Source: Sporomusa termitida
GTDB lineage: Bacteria; Bacillota; Negativicutes; Sporomusales; Sporomusaceae
Reading direction: 5' to 3'
Assembly (NCBI RefSeq): GCF_007641255.1
Contig: NZ_CP036259.1
Span: 1,240,001-1,304,000 of the forward strand
Length of the DNA stretch: 64,000 bases
Part shown: positions 26,837-35,937 of the stretch, in pieces
Numbering within the stretch: position 1 is the first letter of the stretch
Layout: each line of letters starts with the position of its first letter
Notes under the pieces: model-generated
Databases searched by the model: none
What the model was told of the DNA's origin: nothing
The model's input: the letters and a program-made list of their open reading frames with translations, nothing else
Made by a program: the position numbers and the translations under genes

Positions 26837-27754
26837 ATGCTGCGACTTAAGGCTGCCGCAATTTCCACAGCGCTTGTACTGCCGGCGGACAATACAATTG
26901 GGCAGATAAAATCCCTCCACCGTGACTATATCAATATTTTTACTGCCGGCGGTATGGTAACTCTGGTTCGTTCCGGCCTTGATCATATTCCCTTCGGCCT
27001 GGAGGTGGACATTGCGGGCAGCTGGCTTTGTACCGGGCTGGACCAGCAACAAAAGGTATTGTACCTTGCCGATGCGATTATAATTGGTGAGACCCTGACA
27101 ATACAGGGGGTGCAGCAGTGTCCGCGCTTTTCCTGCCAGTATGCTTATTATCCTGCAGCTGCCGGGAATTTTTCGCTGCGGCTGCAACTGCTCCAGCAGT
27201 TGTATCATGACACCGGCAGGCCGGGCGGCATGATGGCTTATATTGGTGAGTTTGATGCCGGGATGATGTGCAGGGCCGGAGCAATACCCGGTTTGTCCGG
27301 GGAAAAAGTGCCGCAGCTCATCCGGCTGCTGATCGCCGGTAGCCTGGAAGATCAGGAGCCTTTACTGGCCGAAGGAATCTGCGGCCTGCTTGGCCTGGGA
27401 CCGGGTTCAACTCCCTCCGGCGATGATTTCCTGCTGGGCTTTCTCGCTGGTCTTATTCATACCCGGCCGCAGTGCTGCCGGCCGGCAGCGGCAAAAATGG
27501 CGCAGCTGCTGGTGCGGAACGCTCCCGGGCTAACCACCCTGCTGTCGGTTGAGTATCTGCGGTATGGCGCCCGGGGCTGGTATCATCAGCGCTTGGGGGA
27601 AGTGATACAGGCGTTTACGGACGGAACTGACCGGGAAATGCTTGATAAAGCCCGCAAACTCATGCAATTAGGGCACTTTTCCGGTGCCGACTTATTAGTA
27701 GGTTTCGTGTATGGCGGTTTTACCGCCCTGTCTGCAGGGATAACCGTGATGTGA
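26837..27754 (+). CDS. allH: DUF2877 protein, oxamate carbamoyltransferase subunit AllH (YlbF-like)
   Basis: A 305-residue DUF2877 protein. The hallmark GLLGLGPGSTPSGDDFLLGFLAGL lies near residue 200; the GxxPSGDD segment is conserved in the E. coli YlbF family. In E. coli, FdrA (AllF), YlbE (AllG) and YlbF (AllH) jointly form the oxamate carbamoyltransferase that splits oxalurate with phosphate into oxamate and carbamoyl phosphate. The gene is immediately followed by homologues of the other two subunits, so the role is well supported. ATG at 26837 follows AGGAAGGTGATATAGTT. Its own promoter region follows the permease terminator. Confidence 0.85.
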   Translation: MLRLKAAAISTALVLPADNTIGQIKSLHRDYINIFTAGGMVTLVRSGLDHIPFGLEVDIAGSWLCTGLDQQQKVLYLADAIIIGETLTIQGVQQCPRFSCQYAYYPAAAGNFSLRLQLLQQLYHDTGRPGGMMAYIGEFDAGMMCRAGAIPGLSGEKVPQLIRLLIAGSLEDQEPLLAEGICGLLGLGPGSTPSGDDFLLGFLAGLIHTRPQCCRPAAAKMAQLLVRNAPGLTTLLSVEYLRYGARGWYHQRLGEVIQAFTDGTDREMLDKARKLMQLGHFSGADLLVGFVYGGFTALSAGITVM

Positions 27755-27767
27755 AAGGGGTCAGTAA

Positions 27768-29318
27768 ATGAAAATCCATAATGTAGTACGCAAAAACAAC
27801 TATTATGATTCAGTTACCCTCATGCTTATTTCCAAACAGCTTAAACAAGTGGAAGGATTGGATGATGTTTCCGTTATGATGGGAACACCGGCCAATCGGG
27901 TGATTTTGCAAGAGGCTGATTTGTTAGGGCCTGAGGGAGAGAACGCCGGCCCCAATGATTTGATTCTGGCCTTCCGGGCGCCGGCCAATATTGATGTGCA
28001 GTGGGTTTTAAACAAAATTGATGAGCAGATGGGGAAAAAGGCGGCTGCCGGCGACAGTGCTGAACAGCTGATTGTCCGCTCGGCGGCTAAGGTTTATCAG
28101 GAGGACCCGGACACCAATCTGGCCTTTATCTCTGTTCCCGGTGAATATGCGGCTAGCGAAGCAGAGCGGGCCCTGAAGTATGGAAAAAATGTATTTTTAT
28201 TTAGCGACAATGTTGCGGTCGAAGAGGAAGCTTATCTGAAAACACTGGCGGCCGCAAAAGGTTTGCTGGTTATGGGGCCTGACTGCGGTACCGCAATTAT
28301 TAATGGTAAAGGGATTGGTTTTGCCAATAAAGTCAAAACCGGTGATATTGGCCTGATTTCCGCTGCCGGTACCGGTTTGCAGGAAGTAATCTGTTTGCTG
28401 GACGCGCTGGAACTGGGCATTAGCCAGGCGATTGGCACCGGTGGCCGGGATTTAAAGGATGCCATTGGCGCGGCGACGATGCTGCAGGCGCTCGAGCTGT
28501 TAAGCAATGACAGCAATACCCGGCTTATTGTGCTTATCTCCAAACCGCCGGCTCAGCCGGTTGTGGAGAAGATTCTGACAAGGCTGGCCGGGATCAGTAA
28601 ACCCGTTGTTCTCTGCTTTCTCGGCAGTGTGATTAAGCCGGCAGCAGCCAATATAACGGTTGCCGCCACGTTGGAAGAAGCCGCAGTAAAAGCAGCGCTG
28701 CTGAGCGGTAAACAGCCGGCACTGCCTACGCCGGCAGCGATACTGAAGAACTGGGCGGAAACGGCAACCGCCAAACTGGCCTCCGGCCAGCGCTATGTCC
28801 GGGCCCTGTATGCCGGCGGGACCTTGTGTTATGAAGCCATGCTGGTATTAGGTGAAACCCTTGGGCCCATATATTCCAATATTCCCTTAGCTCCGCAGCT
28901 GCTGACCCAGACGGTTATGGTGCCAGGTCAGCATACGGCGATTGATCTGGGTGACGACCGCTTTACCATGGGCAAGCCCCATCCGATGATTGACGGCTCG
29001 CTGCGCGACGCATACATTATGCAGGTTGCCGGTGATCAGCAAACGGCCGTCATATTGCTTGATGTTGTTATTGGCTATGGTGCCGGTGAAGATCCGGCCG
29101 GGGAATTAGTGCCGGTTATTGAAAGCGCCAGACAAGCGGCCGCCGGCGGCGGCAATACCCTGGTGGCTGTGGCCTATGTCTGTGGCACCAGTCAGGATGA
29201 GCAAAACAAAGCGGTACAAACCGCAAAACTCCAGCAGGCCGGGGTGCTGGTGGCCCGGACCAATGCCGAAGCGGCCAGACTGGCCGGAATGATAGCTGGT
29301 GCAGAAAGGAATGGCTGA
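27768..29318 (+). CDS. fdrA: FdrA-like subunit of oxamate carbamoyltransferase (AllF)
   Basis: A 516-residue FdrA homologue, of the CoA-ligase-like fold. The central part GLLVMGPDCGTAIINGKGIGFANKVKTGDI (residues about 165-195) and ISAAGTGLQEVICLLDALEL resemble the succinyl-CoA synthetase alpha nucleotide and phosphohistidine domains. The C-terminal ISAAGTG-type and DLGDDRFTMGKPHPMIDGSL blocks are FdrA-specific. With the AllG and AllH homologues it should phosphorolyse oxalurate, yielding carbamoyl phosphate for the carbamate kinase encoded downstream. It starts 13 bases after the AllH-like stop and overlaps nothing, with AAGGGGTCAGTAA before it. Confidence 0.9.
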   Translation: MKIHNVVRKNNYYDSVTLMLISKQLKQVEGLDDVSVMMGTPANRVILQEADLLGPEGENAGPNDLILAFRAPANIDVQWVLNKIDEQMGKKAAAGDSAEQLIVRSAAKVYQEDPDTNLAFISVPGEYAASEAERALKYGKNVFLFSDNVAVEEEAYLKTLAAAKGLLVMGPDCGTAIINGKGIGFANKVKTGDIGLISAAGTGLQEVICLLDALELGISQAIGTGGRDLKDAIGAATMLQALELLSNDSNTRLIVLISKPPAQPVVEKILTRLAGISKPVVLCFLGSVIKPAAANITVAATLEEAAVKAALLSGKQPALPTPAAILKNWAETATAKLASGQRYVRALYAGGTLCYEAMLVLGETLGPIYSNIPLAPQLLTQTVMVPGQHTAIDLGDDRFTMGKPHPMIDGSLRDAYIMQVAGDQQTAVILLDVVIGYGAGEDPAGELVPVIESARQAAAGGGNTLVAVAYVCGTSQDEQNKAVQTAKLQQAGVLVARTNAEAARLAGMIAGAERNG

Positions 29319-29319
29319 G

Positions 29320-30726
29320 ATGTCAAATAATCTGTTTAATCAAAAACTGAAGGTTGTCAATGTTGGCCTGGAGCTTTTTGCCCAGACGCTGACCAGGCAG
29401 GAGGTGCCAACAACCCATGTCTCCTGGCGCCCGCCGGCCGGCGGCAACAAGGTGGTGGCTAAACTGCTGGATAAGCATGAAGAGCGAATTAATGCCGCCA
29501 ATGATAAAGTCATACAAATGTACAACGATGCGCAGCCGGTACTTACCGGTGTTAAACCGGCCCATACGGTGCTGACGGGCCTGACCAGAGACACGATTTT
29601 ACATGCCGGACCGCCCATCCGCTGGGAGGACATGTGCGGGCCGCTGCAGGGGGCCATCTTAGGGGCTGTGCGGTTTGAGGGTTTGGCTGAGGATGACGAA
29701 ACCGCGGTACAGCTGATTAAACGCGGCCAGATAAAGCTGGCACCCAACCATCATTACGGCTCGGTCGGGCCGATGACAGGCATGATAACCTATCATATGC
29801 CGGTATTTGCGGTGAAAAACGAGACTTTCGGGAATATGGCCTACTGCTCCATTAACGAAGGTCTGGGCAAGGTTATGCGGTTTGGGGCCAATGACCCGGA
29901 GGTGATTGATCGGCTGATCTGGTTTAGGGACAGCCTGGGCCCGGCTCTCGATCAGGCGATTGGCTTAAGCGGCGGCATCAACCTAAAGGTCATTATGGCT
30001 CAGGCCGTAGCGATGGGGGATGAGATGCACCAGCGCAACATTGCCGCCTCATCCCTGTTTGCCAGAAAAATCTGTCCCCGGATTGCCCGCCTGGCCATGG
30101 ATAATGCCGAGAAAGCTAAGGTAATCCAATTTATTTGTGACAATGATCAGTTTTTCCTCAATCTGGCTATGGCGGCCGGTAAAGCCACCACTGATCCGGC
30201 TAAGGGCGTACAGGACAGTTCGCTGGTTACCGTCATGTGCCGCAACGGTACAGAGTTTGGCGTCAAGGTCGCAGCTACCGGTGAAGAATGGTTTACGGCC
30301 CCCGCCAATATGCCGGAAGGCTTGTACTTCCCCGGCTACGGGCCGCAGGATGCCAATCCGGACATGGGCGACAGTGCAATTATTGAAGTAATCGGTCTGG
30401 GCGGTGTGGCTATGGCGGCCTCACCGGCGGTAGTCCGGTTTGTGGGCGCCGGTTCCCAAGCCGATGCCGTACGTTATACCAGGGAAATGGGTGAAATCTC
30501 TCATGCCAAGAGTACGCAGTTCCTGCTGGCGACCATGAATTTTGAAGGTGTACCGCTGGGGATTGATATCCGCAAGGTGGTGGAAAGCGGGATTGTACCG
30601 GTTATTAACACCGGCATGGCCCACCGGCAGCCGGGAATTGGCCAGATTGGGGCCGGGGTGGTCAAAGCACCGTATGGCTGCTTTGAAAAAGCGTTGGCGG
30701 CCTTTGCTGAAACTTTAACAGAGTAG
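29320..30726 (+). CDS. allG: DUF1116 protein, oxamate carbamoyltransferase subunit AllG (YlbE-like)
   Basis: A 468-residue DUF1116 protein homologous to E. coli YlbE. Recognisable blocks are THVSWRPPAGGNKVVAKLLD, HAGPPIRWEDMCGPLQGAIL, NHHYGSVGPMTGMITYHMPV and GDEMHQRNIAASSLFARKI. It forms part of the three-gene oxamate carbamoyltransferase complex and sits between fdrA and the permease. I start it at the ATG at 29320, because AAAGGA ends 9 bases before it; the GTG at 29299 and ATG at 29311 lie upstream in frame but inside the end of fdrA. The FdrA stop is at 29318, so the two genes are translationally coupled. Confidence 0.9.
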   Translation: MSNNLFNQKLKVVNVGLELFAQTLTRQEVPTTHVSWRPPAGGNKVVAKLLDKHEERINAANDKVIQMYNDAQPVLTGVKPAHTVLTGLTRDTILHAGPPIRWEDMCGPLQGAILGAVRFEGLAEDDETAVQLIKRGQIKLAPNHHYGSVGPMTGMITYHMPVFAVKNETFGNMAYCSINEGLGKVMRFGANDPEVIDRLIWFRDSLGPALDQAIGLSGGINLKVIMAQAVAMGDEMHQRNIAASSLFARKICPRIARLAMDNAEKAKVIQFICDNDQFFLNLAMAAGKATTDPAKGVQDSSLVTVMCRNGTEFGVKVAATGEEWFTAPANMPEGLYFPGYGPQDANPDMGDSAIIEVIGLGGVAMAASPAVVRFVGAGSQADAVRYTREMGEISHAKSTQFLLATMNFEGVPLGIDIRKVVESGIVPVINTGMAHRQPGIGQIGAGVVKAPYGCFEKALAAFAETLTE

Positions 30727-30736
30727 GTGATGGATT

Positions 30737-32329
30737 ATGTCAGTTAATTTGGTGCAGTGGCTGGCAGCACTAGTGCCGATTCTGGTGCTGCTGGTGCTCT
30801 TGCTGCGCTGCAAGTGGGGCGGCGATGAGGCGGCATCGGCCGGACTGCTGTTCTCGATACTGATTGCCTATCTGGTCTTTGGCGGCGGAATAGACATGAT
30901 TGCCCTGGCTGTTGCCAAGGGGATGTGGTCCTCGCTGTCTATTATCTTAGTAGTATTTCCGGCTTTAATTATCTATGAATTGTCACAGGAATCAGGTGCC
31001 TTTGCGGTAATTCGCGCCGGCATGCAGCGCTTTACCCCGGATAAGGTGCTGCAAGTGCTGGCTGTTGGCTGGATTTTTGTCGGGTTTTTGCAGGGGATTA
31101 CCGGCTTTGGCGTGCCGGTGGTGGTAGGAGCACCGCTGCTCATTAGTATGGGGGTGCGGCCCCTGACCGCCGTGCTGATTACTATGCTGGGGCAGGCCTG
31201 GGGCAATACCTTCGGGACGTTGGGAATCGCGTGGGATGGCTTGCTTAGCCAGGTGGATGTAAGTGACCCGCTGACCCTGAAGCGAACCGTGCTGTGGTCT
31301 ACCGGCCTGCTGGGTGTTGTCAATCTTATTGCCGGGCTGCTGATTGCCTGCCTGGCTGGCGGTTACAAAGGGCTGAAGCGCAATGCGCTTACCGTCATGC
31401 TGCTGGGACTGCTGCAAGGGGCCGGCCAGATGGGCTTAGCCTTACTCAACCCCATGCTCTGCAACTTTGTTGTCGTATCCCTATCGTTAGGCTTAATCTT
31501 TATCATTGGCCGACTCGACTATTACCGCCGGCCGGCAGAGCTGTATGATCCGGCGGCAGAACAGCCTGATGCGGGGTTAACAGGCAATGCAATGCGTATT
31601 CAACAGGCCTTTCTTCCTTATTTGATTTTGATTGTTATTGCGGTTACGGTGCTGCTGAATAACAGCCTTAAAGGCTATTTCGGGCAGTGGAAGTTTGCCC
31701 TGGCCTTTGCCGGCAAAACAACCCTGCTGGGTTTTGCCACCCCCAGTTACCCGGCTTATGCGCCGCTGGCACCACTCATTCATTCCGGCGCCTTTCTGCT
31801 GTTGGCGGCAATGATCGGCTACGCCTGCTATGCCCGGTGGGGTTATATAGCGGCCGGCGGGCTGTCGCGCATTATGAAAAACTCGCTGAACAAAACCATT
31901 CCTTCCGCCATTGCGGTGATTGGTCTGATTGCGATGTCCAAAGTAATGGATGAGACCGGCCAGACGATGGTGCTGGCCCAGGGCGTGGCTGCCGTAGCCG
32001 GCGGAATTTACCCGATACTTGCTCCGTTTATCGGGCTGTTAGGCACATTTATGACCAGCAGCAATCTGTCTTCCAACATATTATTTGGCAGCTTCCAGCA
32101 ACAGATAGCCCTGTTGCTGCAGATTGATAAGGCGCCGCTGCTGGCGGCCCAGACTGTGGGCGGGGCTGTGGGCAGCATTATTGCTCCCAGTAAAATTCTG
32201 TTAGGGACAACTGCAGCCGGAATTCTCGGCCGGGAAGGCGAGGTTATCGGCCGGGTTTTGGCCGGGGCGCTGCTGCTGTGTGCGGTTTTTGGCGTGATTA
32301 TTTTCATAGCGTATCAGTTGGGGTGGTGA
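30737..32329 (+). CDS. L-lactate permease (LctP)-family transporter, candidate oxamate/oxalurate carrier
   Basis: A 530-residue membrane protein with about fourteen hydrophobic helices. VGFLQGITGFGVPVVVGAPLL and TMLGQAWGNTFGTLGIAWDG are the two hallmark stretches of the LctP lactate/glycolate permease family, and VGGAVGSIIAPSKILLGTTA ends the second half. It lies between the oxamate carbamoyltransferase genes and carbamate kinase, with 10 bases after AllG. Oxamate, the product of that enzyme, is a close structural mimic of lactate and pyruvate, so this carrier may export oxamate or import an upstream 2-oxo acid. That substrate is inferred from context only. Confidence 0.85.
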   Translation: MSVNLVQWLAALVPILVLLVLLLRCKWGGDEAASAGLLFSILIAYLVFGGGIDMIALAVAKGMWSSLSIILVVFPALIIYELSQESGAFAVIRAGMQRFTPDKVLQVLAVGWIFVGFLQGITGFGVPVVVGAPLLISMGVRPLTAVLITMLGQAWGNTFGTLGIAWDGLLSQVDVSDPLTLKRTVLWSTGLLGVVNLIAGLLIACLAGGYKGLKRNALTVMLLGLLQGAGQMGLALLNPMLCNFVVVSLSLGLIFIIGRLDYYRRPAELYDPAAEQPDAGLTGNAMRIQQAFLPYLILIVIAVTVLLNNSLKGYFGQWKFALAFAGKTTLLGFATPSYPAYAPLAPLIHSGAFLLLAAMIGYACYARWGYIAAGGLSRIMKNSLNKTIPSAIAVIGLIAMSKVMDETGQTMVLAQGVAAVAGGIYPILAPFIGLLGTFMTSSNLSSNILFGSFQQQIALLLQIDKAPLLAAQTVGGAVGSIIAPSKILLGTTAAGILGREGEVIGRVLAGALLLCAVFGVIIFIAYQLGW

Positions 32330-32333
32330 GAAA

Positions 32334-32504
32334 ATGCAACAGCTGGTGATATATTTGCCGGTATTGATTATCCTGGCTTTTCCGTTATTGTACTTTGGCG
32401 GTCAGCTGGGTAACAGCGTTTGCGCAGCCGCAGGGATACTGATGCTGTTCCTGGGGATGTCGGGCCCGCTGATTAAACGCCTGTTATCAATTATAAAGAG
32501 ATAG
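32334..32504 (+). CDS. Small two-helix membrane protein
   Basis: A 56-residue protein, too short to be found by ordinary length cut-offs. It begins with ATG 4 bases after the LctP-type permease stop, with GGTGAG before it, and has two hydrophobic helices (LVIYLPVLIILAFPLLYFGG and VCAAAGILMLFLGMSGPLI) followed by a basic tail (KRLLSIIKR). It ends 10 bases before the carbamate kinase start. Its tight fit between two operon genes argues that it is real. It may be an accessory subunit of the permease, as seen with other small transporter companions. I recognise no family. Confidence 0.6.
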   Translation: MQQLVIYLPVLIILAFPLLYFGGQLGNSVCAAAGILMLFLGMSGPLIKRLLSIIKR

Positions 32505-32514
32505 GGGGGAGTAT

Positions 32515-33534
32515 ATGCAACAGGGTATTTGTGTGGTAGCCATCGGCGGCAACGCCATTCTGAGCGAAACCGATCAGGGAACGATTGATGAGCAGATTGA
32601 GAATATCCGGCTGGTTTGCCGAAAAATAGTCGGCTTGATCCAGCAAGGGTATCAGGTTATCGTCACCCACGGCAATGGGCCGCAGGTGGGGCAAACGTTG
32701 CTGCGCCATAAGCTGTCGGCCGGTATTGTCTCTGAGGGGACACTCGATGCCTGCGGCGCCGAGACGCAAGGGCTGTTAGGCTATTTGATCCAGCAGGTAT
32801 TGCGCAATGAACTGGATAAGGCCGGTTTAGCCCTGGAGGTGGCTGCGGTTGTTACCCAGGTGCTGGTAGATAAAGAAGATCAAGCCTTCCGGCAGCCGAC
32901 TAAACCGATTGGCCCCTTCTATTCAAAGACGGAGGCGGAGGAAATTTCCCGGAAATATGACCGGAAAATGATCGAGGACAGCGGGCGCGGCTACCGGATC
33001 GTGGTACCCTCACCGCTACCGGTGGATATTGTTGAAAAAAATACAATATTAGCCTTGCTCAAGTCCGGCAATGTGGTGATTGCCGCCGGTGGCGGCGGCA
33101 TACCTGTTGTCAGACAGGCTAACGGTCTGACGGGCATCGCGGCCGTGATTGACAAAGATGCGGCTTCCTCGCTCCTGGCCAGGATGGTTGGTGCCGACTA
33201 TCTCCTGCTGCTGACCGGCGTGGAGAAGGTATGCATAAACTACCGTCAGCCGGATGAAAGGCAGCTCGATTATTTGCCGGTAGGGCAAGCCGAGCAATAT
33301 CTGGCCGCCGGCCAGTTTCCGGAAGGCAGTATGGCTCCTAAGATCAGGGCCGCCGTTGAATTTGTCCGATTTGGCGGCAAGAAGGCAATTATTACCACCT
33401 TGAATAATATTTGTGCGGCTTTACAGGGGAAAACCGGGACGGCCATTGGCCTGAGTGACCAGCCGGCAGGGCCTGGCTTTCCTGACGGCACGGCAGAAAA
33501 ACCGGCAGCAGAGCCGGGCGTGATGGAGGCATAG
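32515..33534 (+). CDS. arcC: Carbamate kinase
   Basis: A 339-residue amino-acid-kinase-fold enzyme transferring phosphate from carbamoyl phosphate to ADP. Key blocks: VVAIGGNAIL at the N-terminus, VIVTHGNGPQVGQTLLRH, VASPLP-like VVPSPLPVDIVEKN, VIAAGGGGIPVV and VIDKDAASSLLARMVGADYL; FPEGSMAPKIRAAVEFV closes the nucleotide site. The C-terminal 25 residues (KPAAEPGVMEA) extend beyond the usual ~310. In the allantoin context it is the AllK/YbcF role: ATP, CO2 and ammonia from carbamoyl phosphate released by the oxamate carbamoyltransferase. ATG at 32515 follows ATAGGGGGGAGTAT. Confidence 0.93.
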   Translation: MQQGICVVAIGGNAILSETDQGTIDEQIENIRLVCRKIVGLIQQGYQVIVTHGNGPQVGQTLLRHKLSAGIVSEGTLDACGAETQGLLGYLIQQVLRNELDKAGLALEVAAVVTQVLVDKEDQAFRQPTKPIGPFYSKTEAEEISRKYDRKMIEDSGRGYRIVVPSPLPVDIVEKNTILALLKSGNVVIAAGGGGIPVVRQANGLTGIAAVIDKDAASSLLARMVGADYLLLLTGVEKVCINYRQPDERQLDYLPVGQAEQYLAAGQFPEGSMAPKIRAAVEFVRFGGKKAIITTLNNICAALQGKTGTAIGLSDQPAGPGFPDGTAEKPAAEPGVMEA

Positions 33535-33589
33535 TCAGGCCGGGTGAAATACAAGACAAAGGGTGGGGCAATCTGGCGATATAAATAAG

Positions 33590-33625
33590 AAGCAGGATGG
33601 GCTGAAAAGTCACGTCCTGCTTCTG
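33590..33625 (+). terminator. Hairpin after carbamate kinase
   Basis: AAGCAGGA (33590-33597) pairs with TCCTGCTT (33615-33622) around a 17-nt loop. The T content after it is low, so termination would be weak. The next gene is preceded by TTGACT at 33663 with downstream AT-rich sequence. Confidence 0.4.
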
Positions 33626-33773
33626 CATACCTGTACTGCCTTTTGTCCCGGCCGGCTGTTTATTGACTGGACAGGCAGCCTGTGGTAAGTTGAAATTAAT
33701 AATTATGGTAAAGGGGACAGTTAGCCAAGCAGGCTCTGCCGGCTGCAATACCAATAAAAGGAGACATGATCTG

Positions 33774-35009
33774 ATGTATAAAGACTTGAACACTTCTGTC
33801 CGCACCCTGATGACCCCGGGACCGGTTGAGGCTGAACCCCGGGTGTTAAGAGCCATGGGCACTCCGGTTCTGGGACAGTTTGATCCCGAATTTACTGAGA
33901 TTATGAATGAAACGATGGCTATGCTCAGGGCCGTTTTTCAGACTGAAAACCAATGGGCTTTTCCGGTTGACGGTACTTCCCGGGCCGGCATTGAGGCTGT
34001 TCTCGGCAGTATTATTGAACCCGGGGACCGGGTGCTGGTTCCGATTTACGGCCGTTTTGGCCAGCTGCTTACGGAAATTGCCGAGCGGTACGGTGCGGAA
34101 GTCGTAAATATTGAGACCGGCTGGGGCCAGGTGTTTGATCCCCAGGTGGTGATCCAGGCCATGCAGCAGGTCAAGCCTAAAATTGTGGCCATGGTTCACG
34201 GCGAAACCTCAACCGGTTGTATGCAGCCGCTCCAGGCAATTGGTGAAGCCTGCCGGGCGCTGGATATTCTGTTTGTCGTCGATGCGGTAGCTACGCTCGG
34301 CGGCACAGCCGTCAAGGTGGATGAATGGAAAATTGATGCCGCTATCGGCGGCACCCAAAAATGTTTATCTGTTCCCGCCGGTATGGCGCCTCTTACCTTT
34401 AATTCCCGGATCGAGGCAGTGCTGTTAGCGCGTAAAAAGATTGAGCGGGGGTTAGTGGAGCCTGACAAATACAAGTTAAATCAAAACCGGATGATTCGCA
34501 GCAACTATTTTGATCTTAGCCAGTTAATGGATTACTGGAGCCCAGCCCGCCTGAATCACCATACGGAGGCCACCACCATGCTGTATGCTTTGCGGGAAGG
34601 GCTGCGGATTATACTGGAGGAAGGGCTTGAACCGAGGTTTGCCAGACATGCCTGGCATGAAAAAGCGCTGATCCAGGGAATTCAGGCCATGGGGTTAACC
34701 TTGTATGGGGATCCTGCCTGCAAGCTGCCGGTAGTAACTGCTGTTTCTATTCCGGCAGGGGTTGACGGCGAAGCCGTTCGCCGCATGCTGCTGGAGGAAT
34801 TTCACATTGAAATAGCCAGCTCCTTCGGTCCCCTAAAAGGGAAAATCTGGCGAATCGGGACGATGGGCTATAGCTGCCGGCAGAAAAATATCCTCCATGT
34901 CTTAGGGGCGTTAGAGGCCGTTCTGCTATGGCATGGAGCAGCGATCCCTGCCGGCAGGGCGGTGCAGGCAGCATTGGCTGTGTACCGGCCACAACAATCA
35001 GCTTTATAA
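33774..35009 (+). CDS. pucG: (S)-ureidoglycine-glyoxylate aminotransferase (PucG-like)
   Basis: A 411-residue class V aminotransferase (alanine-glyoxylate aminotransferase 1 type). MTPGPVEAEPRVLRAMGTPV is the family's opening, FVVDAVATLGGT holds the PLP-binding Asp and GGTQKCLSVPAGMAPLTFN the Schiff-base lysine. PucG transfers the amino group of (S)-ureidoglycine to glyoxylate, giving oxalurate and glycine, which is a second route to the substrate of the oxamate carbamoyltransferase. I start at the ATG at 33774; AAAGGAG sits 10 bases before it. It ends the allantoin block with a strong terminator. Confidence 0.88.
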   Translation: MYKDLNTSVRTLMTPGPVEAEPRVLRAMGTPVLGQFDPEFTEIMNETMAMLRAVFQTENQWAFPVDGTSRAGIEAVLGSIIEPGDRVLVPIYGRFGQLLTEIAERYGAEVVNIETGWGQVFDPQVVIQAMQQVKPKIVAMVHGETSTGCMQPLQAIGEACRALDILFVVDAVATLGGTAVKVDEWKIDAAIGGTQKCLSVPAGMAPLTFNSRIEAVLLARKKIERGLVEPDKYKLNQNRMIRSNYFDLSQLMDYWSPARLNHHTEATTMLYALREGLRIILEEGLEPRFARHAWHEKALIQGIQAMGLTLYGDPACKLPVVTAVSIPAGVDGEAVRRMLLEEFHIEIASSFGPLKGKIWRIGTMGYSCRQKNILHVLGALEAVLLWHGAAIPAGRAVQAALAVYRPQQSAL

Positions 35010-35024
35010 AGGTGTTTAATGATC

Positions 35025-35068
35025 ATGACCCCATGCCCGCAGCTTTGTTGGGTATGGGGTCATTTTTT
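35025..35068 (+). terminator. Terminator after pucG
   Basis: ATGACCCCATGCCC (35025-35038) pairs with GGGTATGGGGTCAT (35050-35063) followed by TTTTTT. It closes the allantoin region. Confidence 0.9.
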
Positions 35069-35208
35069 CGTGTTCCCGGGCAGCTGTTACCCGCTGGCTG
35101 TCAAGCCTGCGGTTGCCGGCAAGGGGAAGTTGGCTATTGACCTGTAAAAAATACCGATAGTATTAATAAAGAGGAGTATGTAGGGGCGCAGTTTTTGCGG
35201 AAACCCTA

Positions 35209-35237
35209 TTGACGCGGAGTGAAATATATCATACTGT
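35209..35237 (+). promoter_or_regulatory. Sigma-A-type promoter for uspA
   Basis: TTGACG (35209-35214), a 17-bp spacer and TACTGT (35232-35237) lie about 170 bases upstream of the UspA start. The rest of the 394-base gap between 35010 and 35403 shows only the pucG terminator and this promoter; no gene was seen. Confidence 0.55.
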
Positions 35238-35403
35238 GGTAGTAAAGGAATACCTGAATTCCGCTGCTAATTCCGGGCCGGAAATATCAGTTTTCAGCGT
35301 GTGTTTTGGCGGCGGTTTACTGGCACTGCTGATTCGCCGGCAACAGGCTGATGCCAAGCCCTGGGCCGCCGGAGCGTCATTAGCAAAAGGGGAGGGAAGG
35401 AAA

Positions 35404-35847
35404 ATGCTCGCTGTTAGCAATATTTTGGTTCCTGTCGATGGTTCGGAGAATTCCCGGCGGGCTTTGGCTTATGCCGGCTATCTGGCCGGCGTGTGCCAGG
35501 CATCTGTCGGCATCCTGCATGTGGTTAATCTGGCGGCGGTAATCTCCTCGGCCGGACAAAGCAATATGGGCGTATATATTCCGGACCGCGTTTTTGAGAA
35601 CCTCCAGGAAGCCGGGCAGTTGATGATCGACGAGGCTCTGAACCAGCTGCCGCCTGCCGTACAGGCCCAGGGGTTTATGAAAATCGGGGCGCCGCCGGAA
35701 ATTATTGTAACCTTTTGCGCGGCCAACGGCTATGATTTAATCGTTATGGGCCGTCGCGGCCTCGGAACAATTAAAGAGCTGGTACTCGGCAGTGTCAGCA
35801 GTTATGTTCTCCATCGCGCTTCCTGCCCGGTTATGGTTACGAAATAA
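35404..35847 (+). CDS. Universal stress protein UspA family
   Basis: A 147-residue Usp domain. ILVPVDGSENSRRALAYAGY opens the alpha/beta fold; the ATP-binding motif GRRGLGTIKELVLGSVSSYV near residues 118-137 matches G-x2-G-x9-G-S, so this is an ATP-binding Usp. The ATG at 35404 follows GGGGAGGGAAGGAA; the frame is open about 65 codons upstream, but that part lacks Usp character. Usp proteins are induced by starvation and other stress. Its location between the nitrogen-scavenging island and codY may reflect starvation control. Confidence 0.85.
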   Translation: MLAVSNILVPVDGSENSRRALAYAGYLAGVCQASVGILHVVNLAAVISSAGQSNMGVYIPDRVFENLQEAGQLMIDEALNQLPPAVQAQGFMKIGAPPEIIVTFCAANGYDLIVMGRRGLGTIKELVLGSVSSYVLHRASCPVMVTK

Positions 35848-35937
35848 CAGGGTAAATGCCGGCCTGATTGCATGGGGGTTGGCCGGGGTAGCGGCAAGAC
35901 AGCGCTGACCCCAAAATTGGCTTGCAATGTTCGACCC

